Program-made: the position numbers and the translations under genes | Part shown: in pieces, positions 6,713 through 14,019 of the stretch | How positions within the stretch are numbered: position 1 is the first letter of the stretch | Layout of the letters: every line of letters starts with the position of its first letter | DNA from: Fimenecus sp964457415 | GTDB taxonomy: Bacteria > Bacillota > Clostridia > Oscillospirales > Acutalibacteraceae | Assembly (NCBI GenBank): GCA_964457415.1 | Contig: CAYWFB010000036.1 | Location: 1 to 17,547 of the forward strand | Reading direction: 5' to 3' | Length of the DNA stretch: 17,547 bases | The notes under the pieces: generated by a model | The model's input: the letters and a program-made list of their open reading frames with translations, nothing else | The model's database searches: none | What the model was told of the DNA's origin: nothing

Positions 6713-7423
6713 TTACTTTTGAATTTTTTCAAGCTCTGCGGGGGTAATTTCGCGACATTCGCCCTCTTTTAAGTCTTCATCAAGCTCTAAATTTCCCATT
6801 TTGGAACGGTGCAAAGCCACAACCTTATTACCTGCCGCGGCAAACATTCTTTTTACCTGATGGTATTTTCCCTCACAAATCATAATTTTGACAAGAGGGG
6901 TCTCGCCTTCTTCTACAATTTCAAGCTTTGCTTCTTTAAGGGTTGTCCCGTCGGCAAGGGTTATTCCGCTTTCGATAAGCTTTATATCACCTTCAGCCAA
7001 TGAGTGGTCAAGTCTTGCAAGATATGTTTTGAAGATATGATTTTGGGGAGATAAAATTCTATGGGCAAAATCGCCGTCATCAGTTATAAGCACAAAGCCT
7101 GTGGTGTCCTTATCAAGTCTGCCTGCAGGGAAAAGATTTTTTCTGTAAAGCTCTTCAGGTACCAAATCTACAACAGTTTTATCGGTGTCACTATCGCTTG
7201 CAGACACAACACCCTGCGGTTTATTGAGCATTATATAGATATGCTTTTTAAGGGATAATTCTTCGCCATCAAGACATACCTTGTCCATTTGAGCATCAAT
7301 TTTAACGGCACTGTCGCGTACGACCTTGCCGTTCAAAGTAACTCTGCCCTTTTTAATTATTTTTTTCACATCTTTTCGGGATAATGTGCCTTGTGATGCG
7401 AGAACTTTATCAAGTCTTTCCAT
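6713..7423 (-). CDS. RsuA-family rRNA pseudouridine synthase
   Basis: It isomerises a uridine in ribosomal RNA to pseudouridine. The 236-residue length fits the RsuA/RluB/RluE/RluF family. An S4 RNA-binding domain occupies about residues 1-60 (MERLDKVLASQG...SRKDVKKIIKKGRV). The catalytic motif is GRLDKDTTG, whose Asp (D104) attacks the base. The late family motif KYHQVKRMFAAAGNKV is at about residue 185-200. The YIMLNKPQGVVSA segment is closest to the RsuA branch, which modifies U516 of 16S rRNA, but the exact site is an inference. The ATG overlaps the stop of the upstream DUF4830 gene as TAATG, so translation is probably coupled to that membrane protein. I know no functional reason for this pairing. 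Confidence 0.92.
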   Translation of the reverse strand: MERLDKVLASQGTLSRKDVKKIIKKGRVTLNGKVVRDSAVKIDAQMDKVCLDGEELSLKKHIYIMLNKPQGVVSASDSDTDKTVVDLVPEELYRKNLFPAGRLDKDTTGFVLITDDGDFAHRILSPQNHIFKTYLARLDHSLAEGDIKLIESGITLADGTTLKEAKLEIVEEGETPLVKIMICEGKYHQVKRMFAAAGNKVVALHRSKMGNLELDEDLKEGECREITPAELEKIQK

Positions 7424-7905
7424 TATGAATCATTCCTTGGCATTTGGAAACCGTGCATAAAGCCGTCAAGCTCTACTGAACAGACATCTCCGCCCACGAC
7501 AAGTCCGTCATAGACCAAAATATTGGCGTGTATGCACTCTTTATTTTCATAGCCCGTATAGTTTTTAACTGTATACGTCCATCGTTTTACACGCATTCCT
7601 GCGTAAATGGTCAAATCAAAGCCCTGATTTTTCTGTATTTCGTTATAGGCTGTATAGGTATCGTCAAATTTTTCGGGTATTATAACCTCGCGCACCTCAA
7701 CGGGCTCTTCGTCAATTTCCCAACCGTATTGGGAGAGAAATGCCATTCGTTCTTCGTGAGTTGATGCTTTGAGTGTAACATTGTCGCCCTTGCCCGTTTG
7801 TGCACTGTCACGTGAAAGAACAAAGAGCGAAACAACCGTGAACACCACAAAAAGCAAAAGCAAAGCCAGCTTAACGTGCTTTGATTTTATGGAATATACA
7901 AACAT
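7423..7905 (-). CDS. DUF4830-type membrane-anchored protein
   Basis: The function is unknown. The 160-residue protein has a short basic N-terminus, one membrane segment at about residues 12-32, and an extracytoplasmic domain that I recognise as DUF4830 from features such as STHEERMAFLSQYGWEI, EPVEVREVIIPEKF and GGDVCSVELDGFMHGF. The frame opens at a TTG at 7926, but the ATG at 7905 is preferred: GAGGTG lies seven bases before it, and the residues before the membrane segment are then short and basic. A 9-bp inverted repeat (7911-7956) encloses that ribosome site. The stop overlaps the start of the pseudouridine synthase by one base. The family recollection comes from memory of clostridial proteins and needs a profile search. 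Confidence 0.82.
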   Translation of the reverse strand: MFVYSIKSKHVKLALLLLFVVFTVVSLFVLSRDSAQTGKGDNVTLKASTHEERMAFLSQYGWEIDEEPVEVREVIIPEKFDDTYTAYNEIQKNQGFDLTIYAGMRVKRWTYTVKNYTGYENKECIHANILVYDGLVVGGDVCSVELDGFMHGFQMPRNDS

Positions 7906-7910
7906 AGATA

Positions 7911-7956
7911 AACACCTCGAACACAATTTATATAAATAAATATGCGGCGAGGTGTT
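7911..7956 (-). promoter_or_regulatory. 9-bp inverted repeat containing the RBS of the DUF4830 gene
   Basis: AACACCTCG (7911-7919, plus strand) and CGAGGTGTT (7948-7956) are perfect inverted arms 28 bases apart. The arm nearest the gene carries GAGGTG, its Shine-Dalgarno. A TATAAT-like -10 at 7959-7964 lacks a good -35. If used, transcription would start inside the distal arm, leaving 5-6 paired bases. RNA hairpin or operator are both possible. The rest of 7906-8098 is AT-rich non-coding sequence. Confidence 0.45.
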
Positions 7957-8098
7957 AAATTATAATTTTTTATATTACGTAATTTAGTTAGAATAACATA
8001 AATATGAGGATATTTTTTCTGTAACAACGAAAAAACCGCAAGACATACGAGTGTATTTCGAGGATTTTTGAGGCAGTTACGGGAAAAATAGACCATAT

Positions 8099-8632
8099 TT
8101 ATTCGTCTATGCGTTTGGACTGTGATGCTGCACGAAGATGCTGACGTGCACGACGGATTTCATTAACTGAATTTGTAAGAGTTTCGTCTGCAACTGCTAC
8201 GATGCTCTCAACATATTCACTTGCACTCTGACGCATTTCTTTAGACCAGTTTCTTGCCTGCTCGGTAAGCTCGGTAGCACTCTGTCTTGCCTGCTCAACG
8301 ATTTCAGTTGCGTTCTGTCTTGCCTGCTGAAGAATTTCTGCAGCCTGAGCCTCGGCTCCGCGTGTAATTTCGTCTTCAGAAATGATTTCTTTTGCACGAA
8401 GATGTGCTTTTTCAATAATCTTATCAGCACTGTCCTGAGCACCTGCAAGAATTTCTTTTCTCTCTGAAGCAATTTTTCTTGCCTGCATAAGCTCATCGGG
8501 CATATTGAGTCTGATGTCCTCAATTGCTGTTTTGATAGCCTGTGCGTCTACCAAAAGATTTGATGTAAAAGGAACAGTTTTACCTTCTTCAAGTATGGTT
8601 TCAATCTCTTCAAGTAAGCTTTCTATTGTCAT
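8099..8632 (-). CDS. Coiled-coil protein with 11-residue repeats (ATP synthase b/H-like)
   Basis: I cannot assign a function. The 177-residue protein is almost all helix-forming and rich in Ala, Glu, Gln and Arg. Residues 97-140 contain four 11-residue units (AAEILQQARQN, ATEIVEQARQS, ATELTEQARNW, SKEMRQSASEY). This hendecad pattern is seen in the stalk subunits of rotary ATPases and in DivIVA-like proteins, so searches often label such proteins ATPase subunit H or b. No ATPase genes are near, and no membrane segment is present, so a structural or scaffold role is more likely. The ATG overlaps the coaD stop as ATGA, making it the third gene of rsmD-coaD. No terminator is visible after it. Confidence 0.85.
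   Translation of the reverse strand: MTIESLLEEIETILEEGKTVPFTSNLLVDAQAIKTAIEDIRLNMPDELMQARKIASERKEILAGAQDSADKIIEKAHLRAKEIISEDEITRGAEAQAAEILQQARQNATEIVEQARQSATELTEQARNWSKEMRQSASEYVESIVAVADETLTNSVNEIRRARQHLRAASQSKRIDE
8246..8344 (-). repeat. Three 33-bp tandem units inside the coiled-coil gene
   Basis: The region encodes the 11-residue units at residues 97-129. The DNA shows repeated CTTGCCTGCT on the plus strand at 33-base spacing, and a fourth, diverged protein unit follows. The units are similar but not identical, which fits old duplication under selection for coiled-coil periodicity. Confidence 0.7.
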
Positions 8633-9123
8633 TTGCTCACACCTCTTTTAATTCTTTTTACTATATCATCACGAATTATTTCGGGGACAAAATCACTAAT
8701 ATCCCCGCCCAATTCGCAAATTTGCTTAACTGCACTTGAGCTCAAATAAAGGTTTTCAACTCTTGTGTTTATAAACACGGTTTCAAGCTCGCTGTTTAAT
8801 TTTTTATTCATCTGTGACTGCTGAAATTCATATTCAAAGTCGGACACGGCACGAAGACCTTTAACTACGGCAACGGCGCCCTTTTGCTTTGCATATTCTG
8901 CAAGCAAGCCCTCGTAAATATCCACCTCAACATTATCGTACTCACCTATACAGCGTTTAATAAGCTCTGCACGCTCTTCAGGTGTGAAGCAGAAATTATT
9001 CTTTGACGGGTTTTTCATTACAACAACAATAACCTTGTCAAACAATTTTGAACTTCGTCTGATAATATCAAGATGTCCGTTAGTTACAGGGTCAAAGCTG
9101 CCGGGACAAATTACGGTTTTCAT
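8629..9123 (-). CDS. coaD: Phosphopantetheine adenylyltransferase
   Basis: CoaD transfers AMP from ATP to 4'-phosphopantetheine, the next-to-last step of coenzyme A synthesis in the cytoplasm. The 164-residue protein has the nucleotidyltransferase motif GSFDPVTNGH (residues 8-17, with T-x-G-H), the central KGLRAVSDFEYEFQ region, and the YLSSSAVKQ motif near residue 125 corresponding to ISSTxVR. The frame also allows a GTG at 9132, overlapping the rsmD stop as GTGA, but the ATG at 9123 gives the usual MKTVICPGSFDP start and is preferred. The ribosome site is weak (AAGTGA). The rsmD-coaD pair is a common bacterial arrangement, here driven by the promoter at 9701-9729. Confidence 0.96.
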   Translation of the reverse strand: MKTVICPGSFDPVTNGHLDIIRRSSKLFDKVIVVVMKNPSKNNFCFTPEERAELIKRCIGEYDNVEVDIYEGLLAEYAKQKGAVAVVKGLRAVSDFEYEFQQSQMNKKLNSELETVFINTRVENLYLSSSAVKQICELGGDISDFVPEIIRDDIVKRIKRGVSK

Positions 9124-9128
9124 TTTTA

Positions 9129-9668
9129 TCACTTATTCTTTCTGTATGCGGTAAGCTTAATCTTACCGTATCTGTATTCACGGTAGAGTGAAAACTCCCC
9201 TGCACTTTCGGGTAAAGCTTCGTCGAATGCGGTTTCGCAGAGGATTACTCCGTAGTCGGTCATTTTTTCCGCAACACAGGGTAAAACTCCATCAAGAATA
9301 TTTTTATGATAAGGCGGGTCTAAAAGTGCAATATCGAATTTATCACGGCTCAAGGTTATATACATTTTACCATCACCGCAGAATACACTTGCTCTTTTTT
9401 CAAAGCCCACGGTTTTAAGATTTTGTTTTACCACTTCGATTGATTTTGTGGAAGCATCAACAAAGGTACAATGCTTTGCGCCTCGGCTTAAAGCCTCAAT
9501 ACCCAACTGACCCGAGCCTGCGAATAAATCAAGCACTGCGGCACCCTCGAGGTCAAACTGAATAATATTGAACATACCCTCTTTTACTCTGTCGGTTGTG
9601 GGTCTTACGTCCTCACCCTCTAAAGTAATAAGCTTTCTGCCTCTTGCCTCGCCTGTAATTACTCTCAT
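9129..9668 (-). CDS. rsmD: 16S rRNA (guanine966-N2)-methyltransferase RsmD
   Basis: RsmD methylates N2 of G966 in 16S rRNA during 30S assembly, using S-adenosylmethionine. The 179-residue protein has the SAM-binding motif DLFAGSG (residues 47-53) and the amino-methyltransferase motif LLDPPY (115-120). The N-terminal MRVITGEARGRKL and RPTTDRVKEGMFNI segments are typical of the family. GGAG lies seven bases before the ATG at 9668. It is the first gene of a three-gene operon with coaD and a coiled-coil protein, behind a near-consensus promoter. Confidence 0.96.
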   Translation of the reverse strand: MRVITGEARGRKLITLEGEDVRPTTDRVKEGMFNIIQFDLEGAAVLDLFAGSGQLGIEALSRGAKHCTFVDASTKSIEVVKQNLKTVGFEKRASVFCGDGKMYITLSRDKFDIALLDPPYHKNILDGVLPCVAEKMTDYGVILCETAFDEALPESAGEFSLYREYRYGKIKLTAYRKNK

Positions 9669-9700
9669 AAACTCGCTCCAATTATTTCATAGACTTAACT

Positions 9701-9729
9701 ATTATCCCATTTTTATGGTTATTTGTCAA
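9701..9729 (-). promoter_or_regulatory. Strong promoter of rsmD-coaD operon
   Basis: The minus strand shows consensus TTGACA, a 17-base spacer and GATAAT. The expected start is near 9694, with a short leader of about 26 bases before the rsmD ATG. Confidence 0.8.
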
Positions 9730-9765
9730 ATCATTTTTGAAAATAGATGTAAAAAGTGCCGAAAA

Positions 9766-10425
9766 TCAGCTATTTTTAAGTGAAATAAGCAGTTTTTCAA
9801 GGTCTTTTACACTTTCAACAATGTATTTTGCGCCCTCTTTTTCGATAATTTCGCGGTCGCGGAAGCCCCAAAGCACGCCGATTGACTGAAGTCCTGCGTT
9901 GTTTGCGGTGAGAATATCGGTATCTGCGTCGCCGACAAAAACGGTATTTTCGAGCTTACTGTTAAGGAGTTCAAGAGCATAATAAACGCCGTCGGGTGCG
10001 GGCTTATTTGGTCTGTCGTCGGTACTGCCCACAACCAAATCAATGGTATTACCGAACATTCTTTTACACAAATCCTGCGCCGCAAAATCTGCTTTATTGG
10101 TTACAATTGCGGTTTTGAAGCCTTCTGCTTTAATCTTTGTGAGCATTTCGTTGATATTCTCGTATGGTGCAGTTTTATCTTCCATGTGGATTTTGTAGTA
10201 ATCGCAAAAGTCCTTAAAACAGATTTCAAAAATTTCGGAATTTGTGTTTTCGGGAACTGCACGCTCCATTAAAAGTCGTATTCCATTACCCACAAACGAA
10301 CGGATTTCGGGCAAGGTGCGAAGCGGGAAATTCTGCTTTGCAAGTGCATAGTTTACGCTGTCCCTTAAATCCTCAAGGGTATTTAAAAGTGTACCGTCCA
10401 AATCAAAAATAATTGTATCAATCAT
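9766..10425 (-). CDS. HAD-family phosphatase, phosphoglycolate phosphatase-like
   Basis: This is a haloacid dehalogenase-type hydrolase of 219 residues. All four family motifs are visible: DLDGT near the N-terminus with nucleophile D8 and acid D10, the motif II Thr in VTNK, the motif III Lys in NKPAPD, and the motif IV pair in GDADTDI. A helical cap lies between motifs I and II. Overall it resembles Gph and PpaX, which act on phosphoglycolate or pyrophosphate, but the substrate cannot be read from sequence. The open frame extends to 10467. The ATG at 10425 is preferred because it gives MIDTIIFDLDGTL, has GGTGA just before it, and falls two bases after the uvrC stop. Co-transcription with uvrC is likely. 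A 2-phosphoglycolate repair role after DNA damage is possible but speculative. Confidence 0.92.
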   Translation of the reverse strand: MIDTIIFDLDGTLLNTLEDLRDSVNYALAKQNFPLRTLPEIRSFVGNGIRLLMERAVPENTNSEIFEICFKDFCDYYKIHMEDKTAPYENINEMLTKIKAEGFKTAIVTNKADFAAQDLCKRMFGNTIDLVVGSTDDRPNKPAPDGVYYALELLNSKLENTVFVGDADTDILTANNAGLQSIGVLWGFRDREIIEKEGAKYIVESVKDLEKLLISLKNS

Positions 10426-10426
10426 A

Positions 10427-12265
10427 TTATTCACCATCATTGTAAAACTTATATATTTTTTCTGCAAGCTCGTGGTTTATGCCCTTGACCTGCTTTAAAT
10501 CTTCAACAGTTGCCTCTTTAATGGCTTTGATTGTTTTGAAGATTTTGAGTAATTCTTGGGCTTTCTTTTCACCGATGCCGTCAATTTTAGTAAGGGATAA
10601 TTCAAGACCTCGTTTTGTGTGCTTTTTATGATGGAAGCCTACTGAAAAACGATGAACCTCCTCTTGAATTTCAGAAACAAGAGTGAACACACTGCGGGTT
10701 GAATTTATAGCGATTTCTCCGCCGTCACCTGTTATTGCGCGGGTTTTGTGCTTGGAGTCTTTGACCATACCGAAAAGTGCAACATTTATATTCATTTTGT
10801 CAAGAACTTCTTTAACGGCACTTACCTGCCCTTTACCGCCGTCAAGGAGGATTAAATCGGGCATTTTGCCGAAGCCCTCTTCTGCATTTTCGTTCTTATA
10901 CTTATAATACTCATTAAATCGACGTTCAAGGACTTCACGCATTGAGCCGTAGTCATCCTGACCCGTAAAGGATTTTATGTTAAATGTGCGGTATGCTCGT
11001 TTCAAGGGCTTGCCGTTTTTAAACACAATCATACCCGCAACATTATCTTCACCGCCGGTATGGGAGATGTCGTAGGACTCGATATATTCAGGGACTTTGT
11101 CCATGCCGAGTAATTCGCGGAGTTCTTCAAGGACTTTGATTTCTCCGCCCTTTTTACCCTTGCGTTGCGCAAGCTTTTCAAAGGCATTTTCACGGCACAT
11201 ATTGACAAGCTTGAGTCCTTCGCCCCTTTGCGGAACAGTAACAGTACACTTTTTACCCCTTACGTTTGTTAAGTGTTGCTCAACGAGTTCCCTATCTTCA
11301 AAATCCTCATCAACAAGAATTTTTTGAGGTACTGCACGGTTCATTCCATAATACTGAATAAGAAAATTACAACGGACATTCTCTACCATTTTTTCTGCGT
11401 CAAAGAAGAAATGCTCGCTATCACTCAGTCTGCCCTTGTCATAACGGAGCACCATAATGCAGATGTCCTTTTCGTTGATAGCGATAGCAAAAACATCTTT
11501 ACTTTCACCTGTATCTGTGACAACCTTTTGCTTCGTCTGCATATTCTCAATTGCACGAATTCTATCACGGTATTTGCCCGCATTTTCAAAATCAAGGTTT
11601 TCTGCACAGGCGTTCATTTTTTCTTTCAATTCACGAATAATCTTTGTAATATCACCGTTTAAGAAATCAAGTGCTCCCTGCACTGCCTCGTCATATTCGC
11701 TTTGAGAAATCTTGCCCGTACAAACGCCCATACAACGATTAATATGGTAATTAAGACAAGGTCTGCCTTTATGGAAATCATTTGGAAAATTCTTATTACA
11801 TTGGGGAAGACGGAAAATCTTATTCGCCTCATCAACCGATTGTTTTACTGAATATGAGCTTGTAAATGGACCGATATAGTCGGCATTTTCGTCATCCTTT
11901 TGCAAAACCGCAAAAATTTTGCGGTAAGGTCCTTTGGTGACTTTTATATAGCTATAACCCTTATCGTCTTTTAAAAGGATATTGTATTTGGGTTGATTTT
12001 GTTTAATCAGGCTTGCTTCGAGCACAAGCGCTTCGAATTCCGAATCTGTGAGGATATAGTCAAAATCTTCAACATTCTCAACCATTTTAAGCACCTTAAT
12101 GGTATGCTTATTCTGCGAACCGAAATACTGGCTGACACGGTTTTTAAGTTTTTTTGCCTTGCCGATATAAATAATTTTCCCCTGCTTGTTTTTCATAATA
12201 TAAACGCCCGGGGTTGTGGGCAATTTCATTGCCTTTTCACGTAAAATATGCAGTTTTTCGTTCAC
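10427..12265 (-). CDS. uvrC: UvrABC excinuclease subunit C
   Basis: UvrC makes both incisions in nucleotide excision repair after UvrA and UvrB find the lesion. The 612-residue protein has a GIY-YIG nuclease at the N-terminus (TTPGVYIM...IIYIGKAKKLKNRV), a UVR domain at about residues 205-240 that binds UvrB, the RNase H-like second nuclease (LLDGGKGQ, then EEVHRF), and a C-terminal helix-hairpin-helix region. Four Cys (CNKNFPNDFHKGRPC, then C-x7-C and C-x3-C) match the cysteines proposed to hold an iron-sulfur cluster in E. coli UvrC. The frame opens at GTG 12274, but GTG 12265 is favoured, with AGGTGA five bases upstream. A dispersed repeat lies in its leader, and a likely -10 is at 12354-12359. 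Confidence 0.97.
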   Translation of the reverse strand: MNEKLHILREKAMKLPTTPGVYIMKNKQGKIIYIGKAKKLKNRVSQYFGSQNKHTIKVLKMVENVEDFDYILTDSEFEALVLEASLIKQNQPKYNILLKDDKGYSYIKVTKGPYRKIFAVLQKDDENADYIGPFTSSYSVKQSVDEANKIFRLPQCNKNFPNDFHKGRPCLNYHINRCMGVCTGKISQSEYDEAVQGALDFLNGDITKIIRELKEKMNACAENLDFENAGKYRDRIRAIENMQTKQKVVTDTGESKDVFAIAINEKDICIMVLRYDKGRLSDSEHFFFDAEKMVENVRCNFLIQYYGMNRAVPQKILVDEDFEDRELVEQHLTNVRGKKCTVTVPQRGEGLKLVNMCRENAFEKLAQRKGKKGGEIKVLEELRELLGMDKVPEYIESYDISHTGGEDNVAGMIVFKNGKPLKRAYRTFNIKSFTGQDDYGSMREVLERRFNEYYKYKNENAEEGFGKMPDLILLDGGKGQVSAVKEVLDKMNINVALFGMVKDSKHKTRAITGDGGEIAINSTRSVFTLVSEIQEEVHRFSVGFHHKKHTKRGLELSLTKIDGIGEKKAQELLKIFKTIKAIKEATVEDLKQVKGINHELAEKIYKFYNDGE

Positions 12266-12303
12266 AGATGTCACCTACCTTTTTTAGTTGGTATTTTTCA
12301 ATA

Positions 12304-12347
12304 CCCCCTCAGTCGCTTCGCGACAGCTCCACCTCAAGGGTGTAGCC
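12304..12347. repeat. Dispersed double-hairpin repeat, copy 2
   Basis: This copy reads CCCCCTCA, then GTCGC-TTC-GCGAC (12312-12324), ACAG spacing, then a 7-bp hairpin with one mismatch at 12327-12345, ending in CC. It sits in the untranslated leader of uvrC. The first stem differs from copy 3 by a C-G to T-A type paired change. Confidence 0.65.
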
Positions 12348-12353
12348 TATAAC

Positions 12354-12359
12354 AGTATA
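12354..12359 (-). promoter_or_regulatory. Possible -10 box for uvrC
   Basis: The minus strand shows TGTTATACT, an extended -10 (TG-N-TATACT), just after the HPr terminator. The -35 at the proper distance (TTTATT) is poor and lies in the terminator's T-run. If correct, the uvrC leader is about 80 bases and includes repeat copy 2. Confidence 0.4.
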
Positions 12360-12371
12360 ACATATAAATAC

Positions 12372-12408
12372 AAAAAAATAAAGCACATCGCAACAACGAC
12401 GTGCCTTA
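12372..12408 (-). terminator. Terminator of the HPr gene
   Basis: On the minus strand GCACGTCG, a 6-base loop and CGATGTGC form an 8-bp stem with one G-U pair, followed by TTTATTTTTTTG. It lies soon after the HPr stop. Confidence 0.8.
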
Positions 12409-12421
12409 AAGTCTGTTTTGA

Positions 12422-12685
12422 TTATTCAGCGAAGCCTGATTCAACGAGTTTAACAAGCTCATCAACTGCTGTTTCTTCGTCGGGACCGCCTGCAAGAATA
12501 CGGATTGTTGTGCCTCCCATAATGCCGAGTGAAAGAACACCAAGAAGGCTCTTTGCATTTACTCTTCTGTCTTCTTTTTCAACCCAGATTGATGATTTGA
12601 ACTCATTAGCTTTCTGAATAAAGAAAGTTGCAGGACGAGCGTGCAAACCAACCTGATTTTTAACTTCAACATCTTTAGTATACAT
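12422..12685 (-). CDS. ptsH: Phosphocarrier protein HPr
   Basis: HPr passes phosphate from enzyme I to sugar-specific enzymes IIA in the phosphotransferase system. In Firmicutes it is also phosphorylated on Ser46 by HPr kinase to act with CcpA in carbon control. The 87-residue protein carries both sites: His15 in GLHARPAT and Ser46 in NAKSLLGVLSLG. It is therefore HPr proper rather than Crh, which lacks the active His. The ATG at 12685 has GGGAG eight bases upstream. It is a single-gene unit with its own strong promoter and terminator. Enzyme I (ptsI), often the partner gene, is not adjacent. Confidence 0.95.
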   Translation of the reverse strand: MYTKDVEVKNQVGLHARPATFFIQKANEFKSSIWVEKEDRRVNAKSLLGVLSLGIMGGTTIRILAGGPDEETAVDELVKLVESGFAE

Positions 12686-12751
12686 AGTTCATTCTCCCAA
12701 ATGATAATTTATTAAATATATAACAGTTAGATACACCTTTGTTACTAATAT

Positions 12752-12779
12752 ATTATAACACAAATCTTTTAACCGTCAA
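12752..12779 (-). promoter_or_regulatory. Strong promoter of the HPr gene
   Basis: The minus strand shows TTGACG, a 16-base spacer and TATAAT preceded by TGT, giving an extended -10. The leader to the ATG is about 60 bases. The rest of the gap to 12903 is AT-rich, with only weak AT stems after the deacetylase gene. Confidence 0.75.
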
Positions 12780-12903
12780 CGAAAAAAAATCGAGTTTTAA
12801 TAATTCGGTCAGAAAAACAAAAACCGTGTTTTTACGACAATCAACTTTGGTGAATTTGACCACAGACAAATTGAATTTTTGTGTATATTCAATACTTTTT
12901 TGG

Positions 12904-13941
12904 TTAATTAAGCACATTATGGTGAATTGGAGGTGTGAAAGGTGTCAAAATATCAAAGGTCATTCCGCAGCTTTGGTAATATTCAATAATTTTAGGCAGA
13001 GCCTCAAGTGTTGTCTGTTTAGTATCGTGCATAAGTACAACTATTCTTGATGCGGATTTCGGGAACTGACTACAATAGTTGAGTTGCTTCTGAACCGTAT
13101 TTGCGCCGTCGGCATCACCGTTTGAGCAGTTCCAGTCAAAATAAACATAGCCCTTTTCACCCACAGCCTTTGTAATTCTTGACATAATACCCTTTGAATA
13201 GTTTTTGCTTACAGTATTACTGCTACCGCCGGGAAAACGGATAACCTTACAATCAACACCGGTTTCTTTTAAAACAACATCGTGGATTTTTTGCAAGTCA
13301 TTATAATAAGCCGTATCGGAAGAATAAATCTTTTTATAGTCATGGGAATAAGTATGAAGACCAATCTGATGACCGCGGTCAACGATGTCTTTCATTGTAC
13401 TGTTATATCTGCCGTTTATAACAAAAAACGTCGCTTTAACGCCGTACTTGTCAAGTACATCAAGAATTTCGGGCGTATATCGCGACGGACCGTCATCAAA
13501 AGTAAGATAAACCGTTTTGCCATTTGCAGGTTTTGGGTCCGGCAATGCAACAGGAGCGTCTGCTGAAGGCTTTTGTGTTGTAGTTGCCTTAACAGTTGTT
13601 GTGGTCTTTTTTGCCGCGAGTTCTTTTTTTAGTTTATCAATCTGACCGTTGAGCTTATCAACCTCGCTCTGATGCTCACTGTTTTCCTGGCTCAACTTAT
13701 CTTCGTAAGACTGCTTTTCGCTACTGTTTTGTTCAACGAGTGACTGATTTTCTGAAATCTTGTCATTGAGTAAGGACTCTCCTGATTTAATATCCTCATT
13801 AGCCTGTGCAAGATTATCGTTAGTTTTTGAATATTGCACACCAAAATACACCGCAGTTATAGCAGATGCCACCAAAAGCAATGAGAGTATAATTATTACA
13901 ATTTTAAAAAGTGTTGATTTTTTGATTGTTATTTGTTTCAA
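12904..13941 (-). CDS. Membrane-anchored polysaccharide deacetylase (PgdA-like)
   Basis: Family 4 carbohydrate esterases remove acetyl groups from N-acetylglucosamine. PgdA-type members modify peptidoglycan and give lysozyme resistance. The 345-residue protein has a membrane anchor at about residues 12-34, a coiled coil at about 40-112, a Thr-rich linker (112-125), and a NodB domain at about 140-335. All catalytic motifs are intact: TFDDGP with D149 and D150, H196-x3-H200, RFPGG from R235, DW at 269-270, and LMHD with H305. Activity is therefore expected outside the membrane. The start is TTG at 13941, with AAGGA ten bases upstream; no in-frame ATG or GTG fits better. Its own promoter lies at 13980-14008. 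The substrate (peptidoglycan rather than another polymer) is inferred from the anchor and family. Confidence 0.93.
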   Translation of the reverse strand: MKQITIKKSTLFKIVIIILSLLLVASAITAVYFGVQYSKTNDNLAQANEDIKSGESLLNDKISENQSLVEQNSSEKQSYEDKLSQENSEHQSEVDKLNGQIDKLKKELAAKKTTTTVKATTTQKPSADAPVALPDPKPANGKTVYLTFDDGPSRYTPEILDVLDKYGVKATFFVINGRYNSTMKDIVDRGHQIGLHTYSHDYKKIYSSDTAYYNDLQKIHDVVLKETGVDCKVIRFPGGSSNTVSKNYSKGIMSRITKAVGEKGYVYFDWNCSNGDADGANTVQKQLNYCSQFPKSASRIVVLMHDTKQTTLEALPKIIEYYQSCGMTFDILTPFTPPIHHNVLN

Positions 13942-13979
13942 TTTGAGTCTGTCCTTACTTTAAAAAACTCTATAAATAT

Positions 13980-14008
13980 ATTGTATAACAAGACTTTTTA
14001 TTATTCAA
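13980..14008 (-). promoter_or_regulatory. Promoter of the deacetylase gene
   Basis: The minus strand shows TTGAAT, a 17-base spacer and TACAAT, lying between trmD and the deacetylase. The predicted start leaves a leader of about 30 bases. No terminator is visible after trmD, so read-through may add to expression. Confidence 0.6.
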
Positions 14009-14019
14009 CATAAATTTTA

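Noticed and set aside
7887..8096. Minus-strand open frame of 69 codons in the gap upstream of the DUF4830 gene
   Set aside because: It overlaps the DUF4830 start and the inverted repeat, lacks a ribosome site, and is rich in Cys, Tyr and Asn from AT-rich sequence. It is probably not coding.
9735..9765. Short stem GCTG/CGGC followed by T-run after the HAD phosphatase gene
   Set aside because: The stem has only four base pairs, one of them G-U; this is too weak to call a terminator.
12780..12903. AT-rich stems after the deacetylase gene (ATTGAAT/ATTCAAT; AAAAAC/GTTTTT)
   Set aside because: The stems have almost no G-C pairs and no proper U-run follows the better one, so a terminator is not supported.
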